Shown: positions 19,173 to 28,148, numbered from the stretch's first letter. The stretch: 61,219 nt of DNA from Rhodospirillaceae bacterium (GCA_018662005.1 JABJHA010000020.1:1-61219); one strand, 5' to 3'. Made by a program: numbers and translations. The notes: generated by a model from the letters alone, not told the origin.

Positions 19173-20630
19173 TTAATCTGGTGGAAACTGGTAGGGTTCA
19201 TACGTTCGCGGATTGATGCCATCCTGCAATTCGGCTTCCGAAAGTCGTCCTAAAAAATATGCGTAGTCTGCCACAGGATAAAACAAGACTTTAACTCCGT
19301 CATATACTTTCACCTCAAATGCGCTACGGCATAGGACTCTAGCCTTCTCTAAACCATTCTTTTCCGCAAAATTAAGCAGGCTGCTTATTTTGCCTCTATC
19401 GTTTAGAGCCTTATCACTCCACTTAATTTCTGTTGCGAACCAAATTTCTCCACTCGAAAGTATACCGACAAGATCAACTTCCCCTTCTCTCCATCTTGCA
19501 TAATGAACAAAGTCAATAAGCCCCGAGTGTGCAAATTGCGCAATCACGGCTGTTTCTACCAATCCCCCCATAGCCTCATCGTTTTGATCTATCATCCCGA
19601 AAAGTGCCGCGCGAAGAGAGGGATTTGTTAGGTAAACCTTAAATGTTGTGATTCGTTTGAACCGCTTGGCGTTTTGGTCAACCCGATGGATACGTTGGAT
19701 GAGGAAAGCGGCTTCAAGATAATCCAGGTATTTCTTCAGGGTGTTCTTGGCAACCCCCGAAGCCTTCGACAAACCCTCAAGGCTCACTTCATTGCCGGTG
19801 TTGTAGGTCAGCACCGAGAAAAGCTGGTTTAGTTCCTGAGTATCCTGAATACCGTAAAGACTGGGTAAGTCGCGAAGAAGAACTTTATCTATAATATCAT
19901 TGCCGACAAAACGCCTAAGGTCGCCCCGAACAGACGATGAAAAAATGGCCTCCGGGAAACCGCCATAGTTGATGTAATCCATAAATTCCTGATTGAGCCG
20001 CCCTATATCTTTAGTACCGGAATTTTTATAATTATCGACATCGAACAGTTCATCTTCGACATCTCTAAACCGCAAAAATTCCGCAAACGTTAGGGGAGGC
20101 AGTAGAAAATCCGTAAAACGTCCGGCCCCGGATTCTCGGCTTTTCAATTTTAGCGCAGCCGCCGCTGACCCGGAGGCAACGAAGTTAATGCCAGGATAGG
20201 AGTCGACCAAGGTTTTCAGATGAATTTCCCATTCCTTGCGATACTGGATCTCATCAAAAAAAACATACAATCCTTTTGAGCGGCGAGGATGACTATGAAT
20301 TTCCTGAAACATCATCAGGATTTTTTCGAGGTCCAAAGCTGTATATAATGGGTTATCGATCGATACGTAGAAAATATTCTCAGGCGGCGTCTCCAAATCA
20401 ATCAAAGCCTGAACTGTATGCTGAATCATCACCGTCTTGCCGACGCGCCTTGGCCCCATCAGCACCACGGCGCGTTTAACGTCTCTTTGCGTCACAAGCT
20501 CCAAAAACGGTTCAAAATACATACGCCGTGGATAATTATCCACTTCCGGGTCGACGCCATTGCCTTCTTCCCACCACGGATTATCAAAGGTGAGGCGATT
20601 TTTTAGTTCATTATCAGAGACTTGACGCAT
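19173..20630 (-). CDS. AAA-type ATPase with DUF4143 domain
   Basis: A 485-residue protein. Residues about 50-180 are an AAA_14 ATPase core: GPRRVGKT (59-66) is the Walker A motif and FFDEIQ (124-129) the Walker B. Residues about 230-430 form the DUF4143 winged-helix and nuclease-like domain (LSKASGVAKNTLKKYLDYLE, then FATEIKW). Such proteins are widespread and spread horizontally in bacteria and archaea, and no settled role is known. More AT-rich than its neighbours. Two near-identical palindromes overlap its predicted promoter (20640-20706), so it is probably tightly controlled; no regulator gene lies beside it. Confidence 0.85.
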   Translation of the reverse strand: MRQVSDNELKNRLTFDNPWWEEGNGVDPEVDNYPRRMYFEPFLELVTQRDVKRAVVLMGPRRVGKTVMIQHTVQALIDLETPPENIFYVSIDNPLYTALDLEKILMMFQEIHSHPRRSKGLYVFFDEIQYRKEWEIHLKTLVDSYPGINFVASGSAAAALKLKSRESGAGRFTDFLLPPLTFAEFLRFRDVEDELFDVDNYKNSGTKDIGRLNQEFMDYINYGGFPEAIFSSSVRGDLRRFVGNDIIDKVLLRDLPSLYGIQDTQELNQLFSVLTYNTGNEVSLEGLSKASGVAKNTLKKYLDYLEAAFLIQRIHRVDQNAKRFKRITTFKVYLTNPSLRAALFGMIDQNDEAMGGLVETAVIAQFAHSGLIDFVHYARWREGEVDLVGILSSGEIWFATEIKWSDKALNDRGKISSLLNFAEKNGLEKARVLCRSAFEVKVYDGVKVLFYPVADYAYFLGRLSEAELQDGINPRTYEPYQFPPD

Positions 20631-20639
20631 AAATCACCA

Positions 20640-20706
20640 TTAAGATCAAATTGTTGATCTTAATATACATGCTTTGGCAACTAAGATCAATCAATTGATC
20701 TTAGTT
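20640..20706 (-). promoter_or_regulatory. Promoter of the DUF4143 gene overlapped by twin palindromic operators
   Basis: TTAAGATCAA-ATTG-TTGATCTTAA (20640-20663) and CTAAGATCAA-TCAA-TTGATCTTAG (20681-20704) are perfect 10-base inverted repeats with four-base spacers; the second extends to 12-base arms. Their centres are 41 bases apart, about four helical turns. On the minus strand the -35 TTGATC (20685-20690) lies in one palindrome, and the -10 TATATT (20662-20667, 17-base spacing) abuts the other. Confidence 0.75.
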
Positions 20707-20725
20707 GTTGTTGGCGCCTGATGAG

Positions 20726-21610
20726 CTAAGCCAGCTTTTCCTTGAAGAACGCCACTGTCCGGCTCCACGCCAGTTCGGCCTGGGTTTTGTCGTAGCGCGG
20801 GGTGGTGTCGTTGTGGAAGCCATGGTTGACGCCGGGATAAATGTGGGCGGTGTATTCCTTACCTTCGGCCTTAAGCGCCGCTTCGTAAGCCGGCCAGCCT
20901 TTGTTGATGCGGGTGTCCAGTTCGGCGTAGTGCAGCAGCAAAGGCGCCTTGATCCACGAGACATCGCCGGCGGCCGGTTGGCGGCCATAAAAAGGCACCG
21001 ACGCCGCAAGCCCGGGCAAGCGCACCGCCATTGAGTTACAGACACCGCCGCCGTAGCAAAACCCGACAACGCCAACTTTGCCGTTAGATTGGGTGTCCGC
21101 TTTCAAGTGCTCGAACGCGGCGACAAAGTCTTCTTCCAGCTTGCCCTTATCTAGCTGCTTTTGCATGGCCTTGCCTTCATCGTCAGTCCCGGGATAACCG
21201 CCCAGCGGAGTCAGGCCATCAGGCGCCAAGGCGGTAAAACCGGCAACCGCAAGACGGCGGGCGACATCGGCAATATAAGGATTGAGGCCACGATTTTCGT
21301 GAACGACAACCACACCGCCGCGCTTGCCGCCACCGGCAGGGCGCACCAGATATCCCTTGATAGCGCCGTGGCCATCGGGGGAAGCATATTCGATTGTATT
21401 GGCCTGAATCCTTTTATCGTTCTCTTCAACCTGATTGGCCAGGGCGTAATCGGGTGATAAGATTTTCAAGAGCCCCGCAGCGCTGATCCCGCCGACAGCA
21501 AACTTTGCAGCCCTGTTCAGAAATTCCCTGCGCTCAATCAAGCCGTGAGCGTAACGGTCATAAATGTCGAGCAATTCCTGGTCGAAATTACCAGCGGTCA
21601 AACGCGCCAT
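20726..21610 (-). CDS. Dienelactone hydrolase family protein with twin-arginine leader
   Basis: A 294-residue protein. Residues 27-50 ([20 protein letters not shown]) form a Tat-type leader with a long N-region, so it is probably exported folded. The alpha/beta-hydrolase part has Glu105 in HENRGL, nucleophile Cys185 in GFCYGGG, and Asp232 and His263 completing the dienelactone-hydrolase triad. It is similar to the YghX-type exported branch. The physiological ester is unknown. It is a stand-alone minus-strand gene. Confidence 0.85.
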   Translation of the reverse strand: MARLTAGNFDQELLDIYDRYAHGLIERREFLNRAAKFAVGGISAAGLLKILSPDYALANQVEENDKRIQANTIEYASPDGHGAIKGYLVRPAGGGKRGGVVVVHENRGLNPYIADVARRLAVAGFTALAPDGLTPLGGYPGTDDEGKAMQKQLDKGKLEEDFVAAFEHLKADTQSNGKVGVVGFCYGGGVCNSMAVRLPGLAASVPFYGRQPAAGDVSWIKAPLLLHYAELDTRINKGWPAYEAALKAEGKEYTAHIYPGVNHGFHNDTTPRYDKTQAELAWSRTVAFFKEKLA

Positions 21611-21744
21611 GATCTTCCCTCCCCTTATTTGAGACAGACAAAAAGGTAGCCGGAATTATTAAAAGGTTCAAATCACATCGGGGTGAAGAAACCCGCGGGG
21701 AGGAGGCGGGGTAGATTATCGCGCCCACCCCGCCGGGGTCGTCT

Positions 21745-22497
21745 TTAGCTGATGGTGCTCAGATGATCCTTTGAAGGATCGATGTCGTAAAAGATGTCTT
21801 TCTTGGCGTTGCCGAAGGTCACCGCACCGGGGCAAGACCGGACCAGCTTGCGTGAGTCTTCATCGACGATGTTAAAGAACTCGACGCATGAAGAGCAGAT
21901 ACCGGAATTTTCAGCAATACTGTAGGGGACGTTTTCACCGTCGATTTCGGTGGTGAATGTATGGGTCAGGTAGTTGGCGTGATTGGCCCTGTGGTTAAGC
22001 CATTGGCTTTTCAGGTTATCGCCAATACCCCAGAAACCGGTCAGCGTGAACAGGGTCTTGAACATGATGCTGTCCAGCAGACTTTTCTTTTCCCACTTTT
22101 CAGGCTTGTTGTTGTTGTACCTGTCGTCATCAACCAGGCCCTGCAACTGGTCCGGGGTTGGCAAGCTCGCGGGCGTAAAATCCGAGGTGGTCATCTTTGC
22201 TTCAAAAAAACCGTCAAACCCGCCAGGCAGGGCTTTCGGTGTGACAACCATGTATTTACCCACCTTGTTGGACGCATGATACCAGGAACTCTGGCGGGTA
22301 CACATCCGGGGCCAAACCGAAGGTGTGACATAAATGGCCGTGTTACCTGTCGCTTTCATCGCCTCGCACGGGGTCATCATCGCCGCCTTCAATTTTAACC
22401 CGGCAGGCACGTTTTTAATCAATTCATCAAGGCTCAGTTTATCCATCCAGTAGATAAATATGCCTTCTGTCGTGGTGTTGCGTCTGATCATATTCAT
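21745..22497 (-). CDS. Uncharacterised Cys-containing protein
   Basis: 250 residues from the ATG at 22495-22497 (MNMIRRNTTTEGIFIYWMDK), chosen because GAGGA lies just upstream. I do not recognise the family. It has no signal peptide or membrane helix. Features are a repeated TPCEAMKATG / TRQSSWYH region in the first third and, near the C-terminus, NSGICSSCVEFFNIVDEDSR followed by SCPGAVTFG, a CxxC plus a third Cys that could bind metal or act in redox. It is divergent from the phosphatase gene at 22659. Confidence 0.6.
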   Translation of the reverse strand: MNMIRRNTTTEGIFIYWMDKLSLDELIKNVPAGLKLKAAMMTPCEAMKATGNTAIYVTPSVWPRMCTRQSSWYHASNKVGKYMVVTPKALPGGFDGFFEAKMTTSDFTPASLPTPDQLQGLVDDDRYNNNKPEKWEKKSLLDSIMFKTLFTLTGFWGIGDNLKSQWLNHRANHANYLTHTFTTEIDGENVPYSIAENSGICSSCVEFFNIVDEDSRKLVRSCPGAVTFGNAKKDIFYDIDPSKDHLSTIS

Positions 22498-22658
22498 GGT
22501 TCTATCCTCAGCTTTGAATTTGAATTTTTGTGGCGGGCTGTTTGCCCCCTTGGTTGATACAGACGCCGGAGACCCGAAAAAGTTCCCTGCCCTGAGAAAA
22601 ATATGATTTTCGCTTATGCGGTCCGTCATTTAAGGTCTAGGAAAGGAAGGCTATAATT

Positions 22659-23129
22659 TTGATCAAAGTACTTTTCATCTGTTTGGGAAATATCTGTCGC
22701 TCGCCAACTGCTGAGGGCGTTTTTGAAGCATTGGTTAAAAGTGAAAATTTAAGCGATCGCATCTCAATCGATTCAGCGGGCACAGCGGGCTACCATGTTG
22801 GTGAACCGCCGGACTCGCGTTCGCAGGCCGCCGCCCTCAGGCGCGGGATTGACATGAGCCACCAAAAAGCACGACGGGTGCGGACCGATGATTTTGTTGA
22901 ATTCGATTACCTGTTGGCCATGGACCCCGACAATCGGAGTAACCTGTTGGCCATTTGCCCACCGGGCCTTGAGAACAAGATTCACCTGATGCTGGATTTT
23001 GCCGATGGCGTAAACGAGCAAAACGTCCCCGATCCCTATTACAGCGGCGACGGATTTGAGGTTGTCCTCGACCTTATTGAAAATGCCTCACAAGGCTTGC
23101 TTGCCGATATTCAGGACAAGCATCTTTGA
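22659..23129 (+). CDS. Low-molecular-weight protein-tyrosine phosphatase
   Basis: 156 residues from a TTG start at 22659 with AAGGAAGG upstream. CLGNICRS (Cys8 to Arg14) is the CX5R phosphate-binding loop, Ser15 follows it, and VPDPYYSG carries the general-acid Asp. This is the complete active site of the family, a cytoplasmic enzyme that removes phosphate from tyrosine or, in arsenate reductases, reduces arsenate. The DPYY context fits a phosphatase. It leads a run of three plus-strand genes. Confidence 0.88.
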   Translation: MIKVLFICLGNICRSPTAEGVFEALVKSENLSDRISIDSAGTAGYHVGEPPDSRSQAAALRRGIDMSHQKARRVRTDDFVEFDYLLAMDPDNRSNLLAICPPGLENKIHLMLDFADGVNEQNVPDPYYSGDGFEVVLDLIENASQGLLADIQDKHL

Positions 23130-23173
23130 GATTCTGGAAAAACAGGCGTCACTGAGTTATACTTCAAGGCGTT

Positions 23174-23761
23174 ATGTTTGAAACATCGAGCACGGCTGCA
23201 TTTGCAGTGGTGGCTTTGCTGACAAAAACAATAACAACAGGGGCTTTACCGGTGGCATCCATCACTCCAACACTTTCCGACATTCCGGATGGTGCGTTGG
23301 TGCTTGCCCTGCACGACAATGCAGACCACACGGCCCCAAATCTCGACCAGTTGAAGGCCCGTCAGGAAGTCCGCATACGCATCAACAAGCAACTGCAAAC
23401 CTTAAAAAAAATGCAAGTCGAACAATCGTTATTGTCGGAGCAACAACGCAGCCTGACCCAGCAACACATTCTCCGCCAAAGTGCCCAGTCACAGCAACGT
23501 CAACTGCTGGCTCGCCAGCAAGAGGCGCAGCAAGCGCAAAAAAGGACCATCCTTCTGGATGCCCAGCGCAGTGGCCTCAATCAATCAGTTCAGCGTGGTG
23601 AACAGTCACAAGTGAGCCGCGTTATCCAGCGCAATCAGCAAGAGCAAAGCATCAAGGAGAAATATCCGGCCCTGCAAAGTTATTACAGATCTCTGGCGCG
23701 TCGCATCCTGCGAACCCAGAAAGATCGTCTCGCCGCGCCAAAAGACCCCTCCCTTCCTTAA
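23174..23761 (+). CDS. Glutamine-rich coiled-coil protein of unknown function
   Basis: A 195-residue protein. The N-terminal 30 residues are hydrophobic enough for a signal or anchor (FAVVALLTKTITTGALPVAS). Residues about 55-150 are almost entirely Gln, Arg, Ser, Leu and Ala in coiled-coil spacing (for example RQSAQSQQRQLLARQQEAQQ). The C-terminus is basic. No family recognised. It sits seven bases ahead of the kinase-like gene and 44 bases after the phosphatase gene, so cotranscription is likely. Confidence 0.6.
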   Translation: MFETSSTAAFAVVALLTKTITTGALPVASITPTLSDIPDGALVLALHDNADHTAPNLDQLKARQEVRIRINKQLQTLKKMQVEQSLLSEQQRSLTQQHILRQSAQSQQRQLLARQQEAQQAQKRTILLDAQRSGLNQSVQRGEQSQVSRVIQRNQQEQSIKEKYPALQSYYRSLARRILRTQKDRLAAPKDPSLP

Positions 23762-23767
23762 AGCCCG

Positions 23768-24622
23768 ATGCAAGATCACTTACGCGAAACCATCGAAAAA
23801 ATTGCCGGTGCCGGGATCACCAACTTAACTGCTTTAAGCGGTGGCTGTGTTGGTGATGTCTGCAAAGTAAGCCTTAGCAACCGGGACAACCTCGTCGCCA
23901 AAGTCGGTGAGGTGGGGAGTGGCCTCGCCCTTGAAGGTCTGATGTTGCAATACCTGACCGATCATTCTGCATTGCCGGTGCCGAGCGTGCTTCATGGTGA
24001 TGATACCCTGCTGCTGATGACATTTATTGACGGCACCGGAAATATAAATGCCAATGCTGAAATTCACGCCGCCGATCTGGTCGCCGCTTTACACGAAATA
24101 AGTGCCAAAACTTATGGCTTCGATTACGACACCGTTATCGGCGGCCTGCATCAGCCCAATCCGCAAACCACAAGCTGGCTCGACTTCTTCGCCACTCATC
24201 GGCTGATCGAAATGGCCGCTCAAGGGAGGGCCGCAGGGCGCTTGCCCGGCGAGATGATGAAACGTATCGAAAGCTTCGCCGGAAAACTTGATCGGTGGCT
24301 TGTGGAGCCCGTCCGGCCATCACTTATCCACGGCGATATGTGGGGCGGCAATGTGCTAGCTGCAAACGGGATGATCACCGGCTTCATTGATCCGGCGCTT
24401 TATTTTGCCGATCCGGAAATCGAACTGGCCTTCACCACCCTGTTTTCAACCTTCGGCGATACTTTCTTCTCGCGCTACAATGAACACCGTCCCCTTGCTC
24501 CCGGATTTTTTGAGGAACGGCGGGATCTTTATAATCTGTATCCATTGCTCGTCCATGTGCGCCTGTTCGGCGGTTCCTACGTCGACTCAGTCGACGGCAT
24601 TTTAAGAAAATTCGGCTTCTAG
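23768..24622 (+). CDS. Fructosamine-3-kinase family phosphotransferase
   Basis: A 284-residue protein-kinase-like enzyme. LSGGCVGDVCKVSL (residues 18-31) is the glycine-rich nucleotide loop, LVAKVGE holds the ATP-binding Lys, LIHGDMWGGNVL the catalytic Asp and Asn, and FIDPALYFADPEIELAF the metal-binding Asp. Family members phosphorylate ketoamines on glycated proteins or small sugars in the cytoplasm. The 3' end overlaps the converging thpR by 21 bases. Confidence 0.85.
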   Translation: MQDHLRETIEKIAGAGITNLTALSGGCVGDVCKVSLSNRDNLVAKVGEVGSGLALEGLMLQYLTDHSALPVPSVLHGDDTLLLMTFIDGTGNINANAEIHAADLVAALHEISAKTYGFDYDTVIGGLHQPNPQTTSWLDFFATHRLIEMAAQGRAAGRLPGEMMKRIESFAGKLDRWLVEPVRPSLIHGDMWGGNVLAANGMITGFIDPALYFADPEIELAFTTLFSTFGDTFFSRYNEHRPLAPGFFEERRDLYNLYPLLVHVRLFGGSYVDSVDGILRKFGF

Positions 24623-25168
24623 AATTGCCTCATAAGTCAGCGCGTACTCGGCCAGGGTTTCATAGTGAGCGCCGTGGTGGCCAAGATGACTTCTAAAAAG
24701 CACAAATTGATCAACCATGAACGTTGGTGTTTTAAGACCGCCGTGATCCGCCAGCCAGGCGGCGACTTTCCCCTTGGGGGATTTCCTGACTCGGGCCAGG
24801 GTAATGTGCGGGGTGAATTTTCGCCGTTCCGGTTCCATCCCGCTTTGAACCAATGCCCGCTCGACCTTGCCGTGAAGGTGAGACAAAGCAGGGTCGTCTG
24901 GCACCGCGGCCCAGATCGTGTGAACCATATGACCGCGGCCAAAGGTTTCGATCCCTGATAATGAAATCTCGAATGCGGAACTATCAATGCCGCTAAGGGC
25001 GTCATAGACGTCAGCGGCCTGAACTTCATCGACCTCGCCGATAAAGCGCAACGTCAGATGCATGTTCTCTGGACTGATCCAGTGCGCCCCTTCCAAACCA
25101 CCGGCAAGGCTATGCAAGTACTGTCGCACATTTTCGGGTAGCGGAATTCCGACGAACAAGCGAATCAT
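24602..25168 (-). CDS. thpR: RNA 2',3'-cyclic phosphodiesterase (2H family)
   Basis: 188 residues from the ATG at 25166-25168 (MIRLFVGIPLP), preceded by AAGG; an in-frame ATG seven codons earlier is less likely. Two catalytic H-x-T motifs, HLTL (about residue 43) and HITL (about residue 123), define the 2H phosphoesterase fold. The enzyme opens 2',3'-cyclic phosphates on RNA ends. Length is normal. The downstream end overlaps the kinase gene on the opposite strand. Confidence 0.9.
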   Translation of the reverse strand: MIRLFVGIPLPENVRQYLHSLAGGLEGAHWISPENMHLTLRFIGEVDEVQAADVYDALSGIDSSAFEISLSGIETFGRGHMVHTIWAAVPDDPALSHLHGKVERALVQSGMEPERRKFTPHITLARVRKSPKGKVAAWLADHGGLKTPTFMVDQFVLFRSHLGHHGAHYETLAEYALTYEAILEAEFS

Positions 25169-25269
25169 GTGACGGACCTTAAGAGCCATGTTTGCCTGGT
25201 CACCACTCTAACCGTTTACCCGTAATTTCACCATTGTGAATGGCAGATGAATAACGGGTTCAGGATTAA

Positions 25270-25414
25270 TTCAGGGGCCCGTGGGTACTCTGTACACACG
25301 ATCTCAAGGAACTCTCAATAGCGGCGGCTCGTTTCTTCCTCCCTGGCGGGCCGCCGCCCTCTCAAATTTTAAGAAGCGGTCTGCGATCCCCAAAGCAGAC
25401 TGCTTCATTTTTTT
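25270..25414 (+). ncRNA. Candidate small RNA with an anti-Shine-Dalgarno loop
   Basis: There are three consecutive hairpins with no reading frame. (1) GTGGGTAC-TCT-GTACACAC at 25281-25299. (2) An 11-base GC stem (25321-25331 with 25347-25357) whose 15-base loop contains CTTCCTCCC (25335-25343), complementary to ribosome-binding sites. (3) GAAGCGGTCTGC paired with GCAGACTGCTTC (25373-25406), followed by seven Ts: a textbook terminator. No plus-strand gene lies upstream to need it. CUUCCUCCC-type loops are known in alphaproteobacterial regulatory RNAs. The 5' end and promoter are not defined; family membership, including 6S RNA, is untested. Confidence 0.5.
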
Positions 25415-26546
25415 AAGAAATCAAGGTCAGGACGCCGGTGTATCCGTAAAGACGATTATGGGAAATCTCACCGTTGCCAAAAAAGCCAGCCAGCGGCACA
25501 TCGTCAAAAACATCCATGATGAGTTTAAGCTCCCGTTCCCCCGCCCCGAACATCGAGGGGCCGCGACCGACGCAACTGTAATAAAGGGCGGCGCTGGGCG
25601 GCTTATCAAGACGCCCTTTAAGATGTTCAAGCCGGTTTCGCAGATCTGTTTCCGCGCTGACCGGGTCACGGCGCACAAACAACAAACGCCCACCTGACTG
25701 AACCTGCTCGCCAATGGCCAACCAGCCCCGGTCAGGATCGATACCAACAAGCGATCGCACCAGATAGTCCCCGGTGTCCGAGCCCTCAATGGGAAGGGCG
25801 GCGTGGACCAGCCCCGCCACCTGTCCAAGATCTTCTGCCAGTTCTTCGCCAATATCCTCGATAAAAACTTCAAGGGCCGGGCGACCATCAAGGCCGATGA
25901 TGATGTTATCAATACAGTCCGAAATAAGATGGCTTTCCGATATCGGTATGCAGCCTTGGGAAAGCGCGGTGACGATATTCACGGCGGGGGCGAACATAAC
26001 GCCGGAAAGCCCCCCTTTGATGACACGCTCGGCAACCTGATAAAACGGCCCCGATGTTGATGATGATGTCAGGCCGCCAACCAGAAATCCGGAAGTCGCC
26101 GCCGCCAGTTCCTCGATCAATCCCGGAATAAGGGGATTGGACGGATCGCCGTGAACGACGCCAAAATGAGCCTCTTTGTCCTTAATCCAGTCGAGTGTTT
26201 TTGCGGGCAACTCGCCAATATCATTTTCCAACGGCGGCAAAATCTGAAAACTGTCTTCCGGTAGCGCCATTGCCATAACCGCGAGGGCCGGCTGATCAAA
26301 ATATTCTCCGCATCCTTCAGTGGAAATGGCGCAAATACCCATGCCGGTACTGCCAACCCAGTGCTCAATGCCGGATTTTTGTCTTAGGTAAGTCAGGACC
26401 GATGGCAAGTCTTCCGCCAGCCTGTCCGTGGCGTAAACAAAGCCGAGATTGAAATCCCCGGCCACTTCCGAAAGCCCGTCGGCACAAACCTTTGCCGCGT
26501 GGGCCCAGTCATCTGCCTGCGTGTGAACAACCTTGAAGGCGGTCAT
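25413..26546 (-). CDS. FIST domain sensory protein
   Basis: A 377-residue soluble protein with a FIST_N domain (about 30-220; GSTGMGICA, LVGGLTSS, GCIPI) and a FIST_C domain (about 230-365; RSLVGIDPDRGWLAIG, YYSCVGRGPSMFG, FFGNGEI). FIST proteins are thought to bind small ligands such as amino acids, often alongside signalling domains; here the module stands alone. Its start overlaps the stop of the arylesterase gene by four bases (ATGA), so the two are cotranscribed, arylesterase first. Confidence 0.88.
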   Translation of the reverse strand: MTAFKVVHTQADDWAHAAKVCADGLSEVAGDFNLGFVYATDRLAEDLPSVLTYLRQKSGIEHWVGSTGMGICAISTEGCGEYFDQPALAVMAMALPEDSFQILPPLENDIGELPAKTLDWIKDKEAHFGVVHGDPSNPLIPGLIEELAAATSGFLVGGLTSSSTSGPFYQVAERVIKGGLSGVMFAPAVNIVTALSQGCIPISESHLISDCIDNIIIGLDGRPALEVFIEDIGEELAEDLGQVAGLVHAALPIEGSDTGDYLVRSLVGIDPDRGWLAIGEQVQSGGRLLFVRRDPVSAETDLRNRLEHLKGRLDKPPSAALYYSCVGRGPSMFGAGERELKLIMDVFDDVPLAGFFGNGEISHNRLYGYTGVLTLIS

Positions 26547-27220
26547 TTACTTTTGATCCCTTGCAGCATCTCTTTGACATAGGGAAGAATGCTTTTGGTA
26601 ACAACCCTTACCCCACGGGCGTTGGGATGAATGGTGTCTTCCTGATTGAGTTCGGCAATTGTGGCAACGCCCTCAAGAAAAAACGGGTAAAACGGAACCT
26701 CATGCTGTTTGGCTAACCTAGGATAGATATCGGAAAATTCGCGGCCATAGTCTTCCCCCAGGTTGGGCGGTGCGCGCATACCGGTCAACAATATCGCCAA
26801 TTCCCGTCGCTTCAACTTGCTTAAAATTGCGTCCAAGTTTTTAAATGTTTCACCCGGATCGAGTCCACGCAGGCCATCATTTGCGCCCAATTCAATGATA
26901 ACCGCGTCGACTCCTTCGGACAACGCCCACTCCAGTCGGGACAACCCGCCCGCCGAGGTATCGCCAGAAACACCGGCGTTTATGACCACGGCATCAATAC
27001 CATCGTCATTGAGGGCGCGCTGCAGCTGATTTGGAAAGGCGTCCGCTTGCATCAAGCCGTAACCGGCGCTGAGACTGTCTCCCAGGGCCAGGATACGAAC
27101 CGGTCCAGCAGCTTGCGACTGTGCAGGTAAAGCAAAAGTGAGCAACATAAAGAGTATCAGCGCATTGACTTTGTCGCTGACCTCGCCATAACGGAAGCGG
27201 AAAACCTTAAGGAACATCAT
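26543..27220 (-). CDS. tesA: Exported arylesterase / GDSL lysophospholipase (TesA-like)
   Basis: 225 residues if started at the ATG at 27218-27220, which overlaps the ybbA start on the other strand; an internal ATG 24 codons later is possible. A signal sequence (NALILFMLLTFALPAQSQAA) precedes GDSLSAGYG (nucleophile Ser), INAGVSGDTSAGG, GANDGLRG and DTIHPN (catalytic Asp and His), all SGNH-hydrolase blocks. It is a periplasmic esterase or thioesterase. The divergent arrangement with an ABC ATPase and large permease matches E. coli tesA-ybbA-ybbP. Confidence 0.88.
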   Translation of the reverse strand: MMFLKVFRFRYGEVSDKVNALILFMLLTFALPAQSQAAGPVRILALGDSLSAGYGLMQADAFPNQLQRALNDDGIDAVVINAGVSGDTSAGGLSRLEWALSEGVDAVIIELGANDGLRGLDPGETFKNLDAILSKLKRRELAILLTGMRAPPNLGEDYGREFSDIYPRLAKQHEVPFYPFFLEGVATIAELNQEDTIHPNARGVRVVTKSILPYVKEMLQGIKSK

Positions 27221-27905
27221 GACTGAGCATACCGATACGGCCATTGAATTAAAACTGGTGGAACTTACCCTGACCAGCAATGCGGGGGAGGTCAACATCC
27301 TGCGCGGGATTGACCTGTCAATCCAGGCAGGGGAAACCATTGGCGTCATAGGCCCCAGCGGTTCGGGCAAAACCTCCATGCTGATGGTTATCGCCGGCCT
27401 TGAAAAAGTGACCCGCGGTGAAATCAATATCGCCGGGCACGGCCTGAACGCCATGAACGAAGACGAACTGGCCCTGTTTCGACAAAATCATGTCGGTATT
27501 GTCTTTCAGGATTTTCATCTGGTGCCGACCATGACGGCATTGGAAAACGCCGCCATGCCGCTTGAGTTCGCCGGGCGTTCCGATTCTTTTGAACGGGCCC
27601 GCGCCGAACTTGACGCAGTCGGCCTGGGCCATCGCATTGATCACTACCCGGGCCAGCTTTCCGGCGGCGAGCAACAACGGGTGGCCCTGGCCCGCGCTTT
27701 CGCACCCGAACCGACCATTCTTCTGGCCGATGAGCCGACCGGCAACCTGGACGGCGATACCGGTCATAAGGTTATGGATTTACTGTTCAGCCTGAAAGAG
27801 CGCTGCAACACGACAATGATGCTGGTCACACATCAGCCGGAACTGGCCGAACGCTGCGAACGCACCATCGCCATGCTGGACGGGAATATTTCTGATGACG
27901 GCTAG
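27219..27905 (+). CDS. ybbA: ABC transporter ATP-binding protein, YbbA-like
   Basis: A 228-residue ATPase with GPSGSGKT (45-52, Walker A), [14 protein letters not shown] (147-160, signature) and [11 protein letters not shown] (168-178, Walker B), of the LolD/MacB type. It works with the FtsX-type permease downstream, probably in envelope maintenance. AAGGA precedes the ATG. The TAG stop (27903-27905) is made by TA plus the first G of the inserted element. Upstream of the stop, an in-frame-for-ybbP ATG at 27895 looks like the original ybbP start. Confidence 0.9.
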   Translation: MTEHTDTAIELKLVELTLTSNAGEVNILRGIDLSIQAGETIGVIGPSGSGKTSMLMVIAGLEKVTRGEINIAGHGLNAMNEDELALFRQNHVGIVFQDFHLVPTMTALENAAMPLEFAGRSDSFERARAELDAVGLGHRIDHYPGQLSGGEQQRVALARAFAPEPTILLADEPTGNLDGDTGHKVMDLLFSLKERCNTTMMLVTHQPELAERCERTIAMLDGNISDDG

Positions 27906-28148
27906 TACCCACTTTTATAATTCCGGGATACGTAGGATTGTTTTTCCCGCCCCCTCGGTAGGAGGCAGCGCGCAGGCGATGGCGGCCCATCGTCAAGCGT
28001 TGACGACACCCCGAGGGAGCGGGAAAAGCAACCCGAAGGGCGGCGTTGCCCACCGCTTGTGGTGGATGGCACCACGGCACGATGCGCTCCTAGCCGGAAA
28101 CCTCGCAACACCGTCCTACGAGTTACGGAATTATAATAATGGGTACTA
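27903..28148. mobile_element. TA-flanked palindromic element with a conserved multi-helix fold (copy A)
   Basis: TA-GTACCCA...TGGGTAC-TA. The outer 35 bases pair at 29 positions (27903-27937 with 28114-28148). Inside are a 9+7 base-pair helix (27942-27958 with 28011-28027) enclosing two hairpins, a fixed AACCCGAAGGGCG, a 9-base helix (28041-28049 with 28105-28113, 8 of 9 pairs) and GTGGTG-GATGG-CACCAC (28059-28075). Every helix has a counterpart at the same place in the copy at 33616-33882, with different but pairing bases. No reading frame. It separates ybbA and ybbP. Confidence 0.75.

Noticed and set aside
25373-25414. Hairpin as terminator of the FIST gene
   Set aside because: On the minus strand the A-run precedes and only TTAAAATTT follows; the seven-T tail is on the plus strand, which favours a plus-strand RNA.
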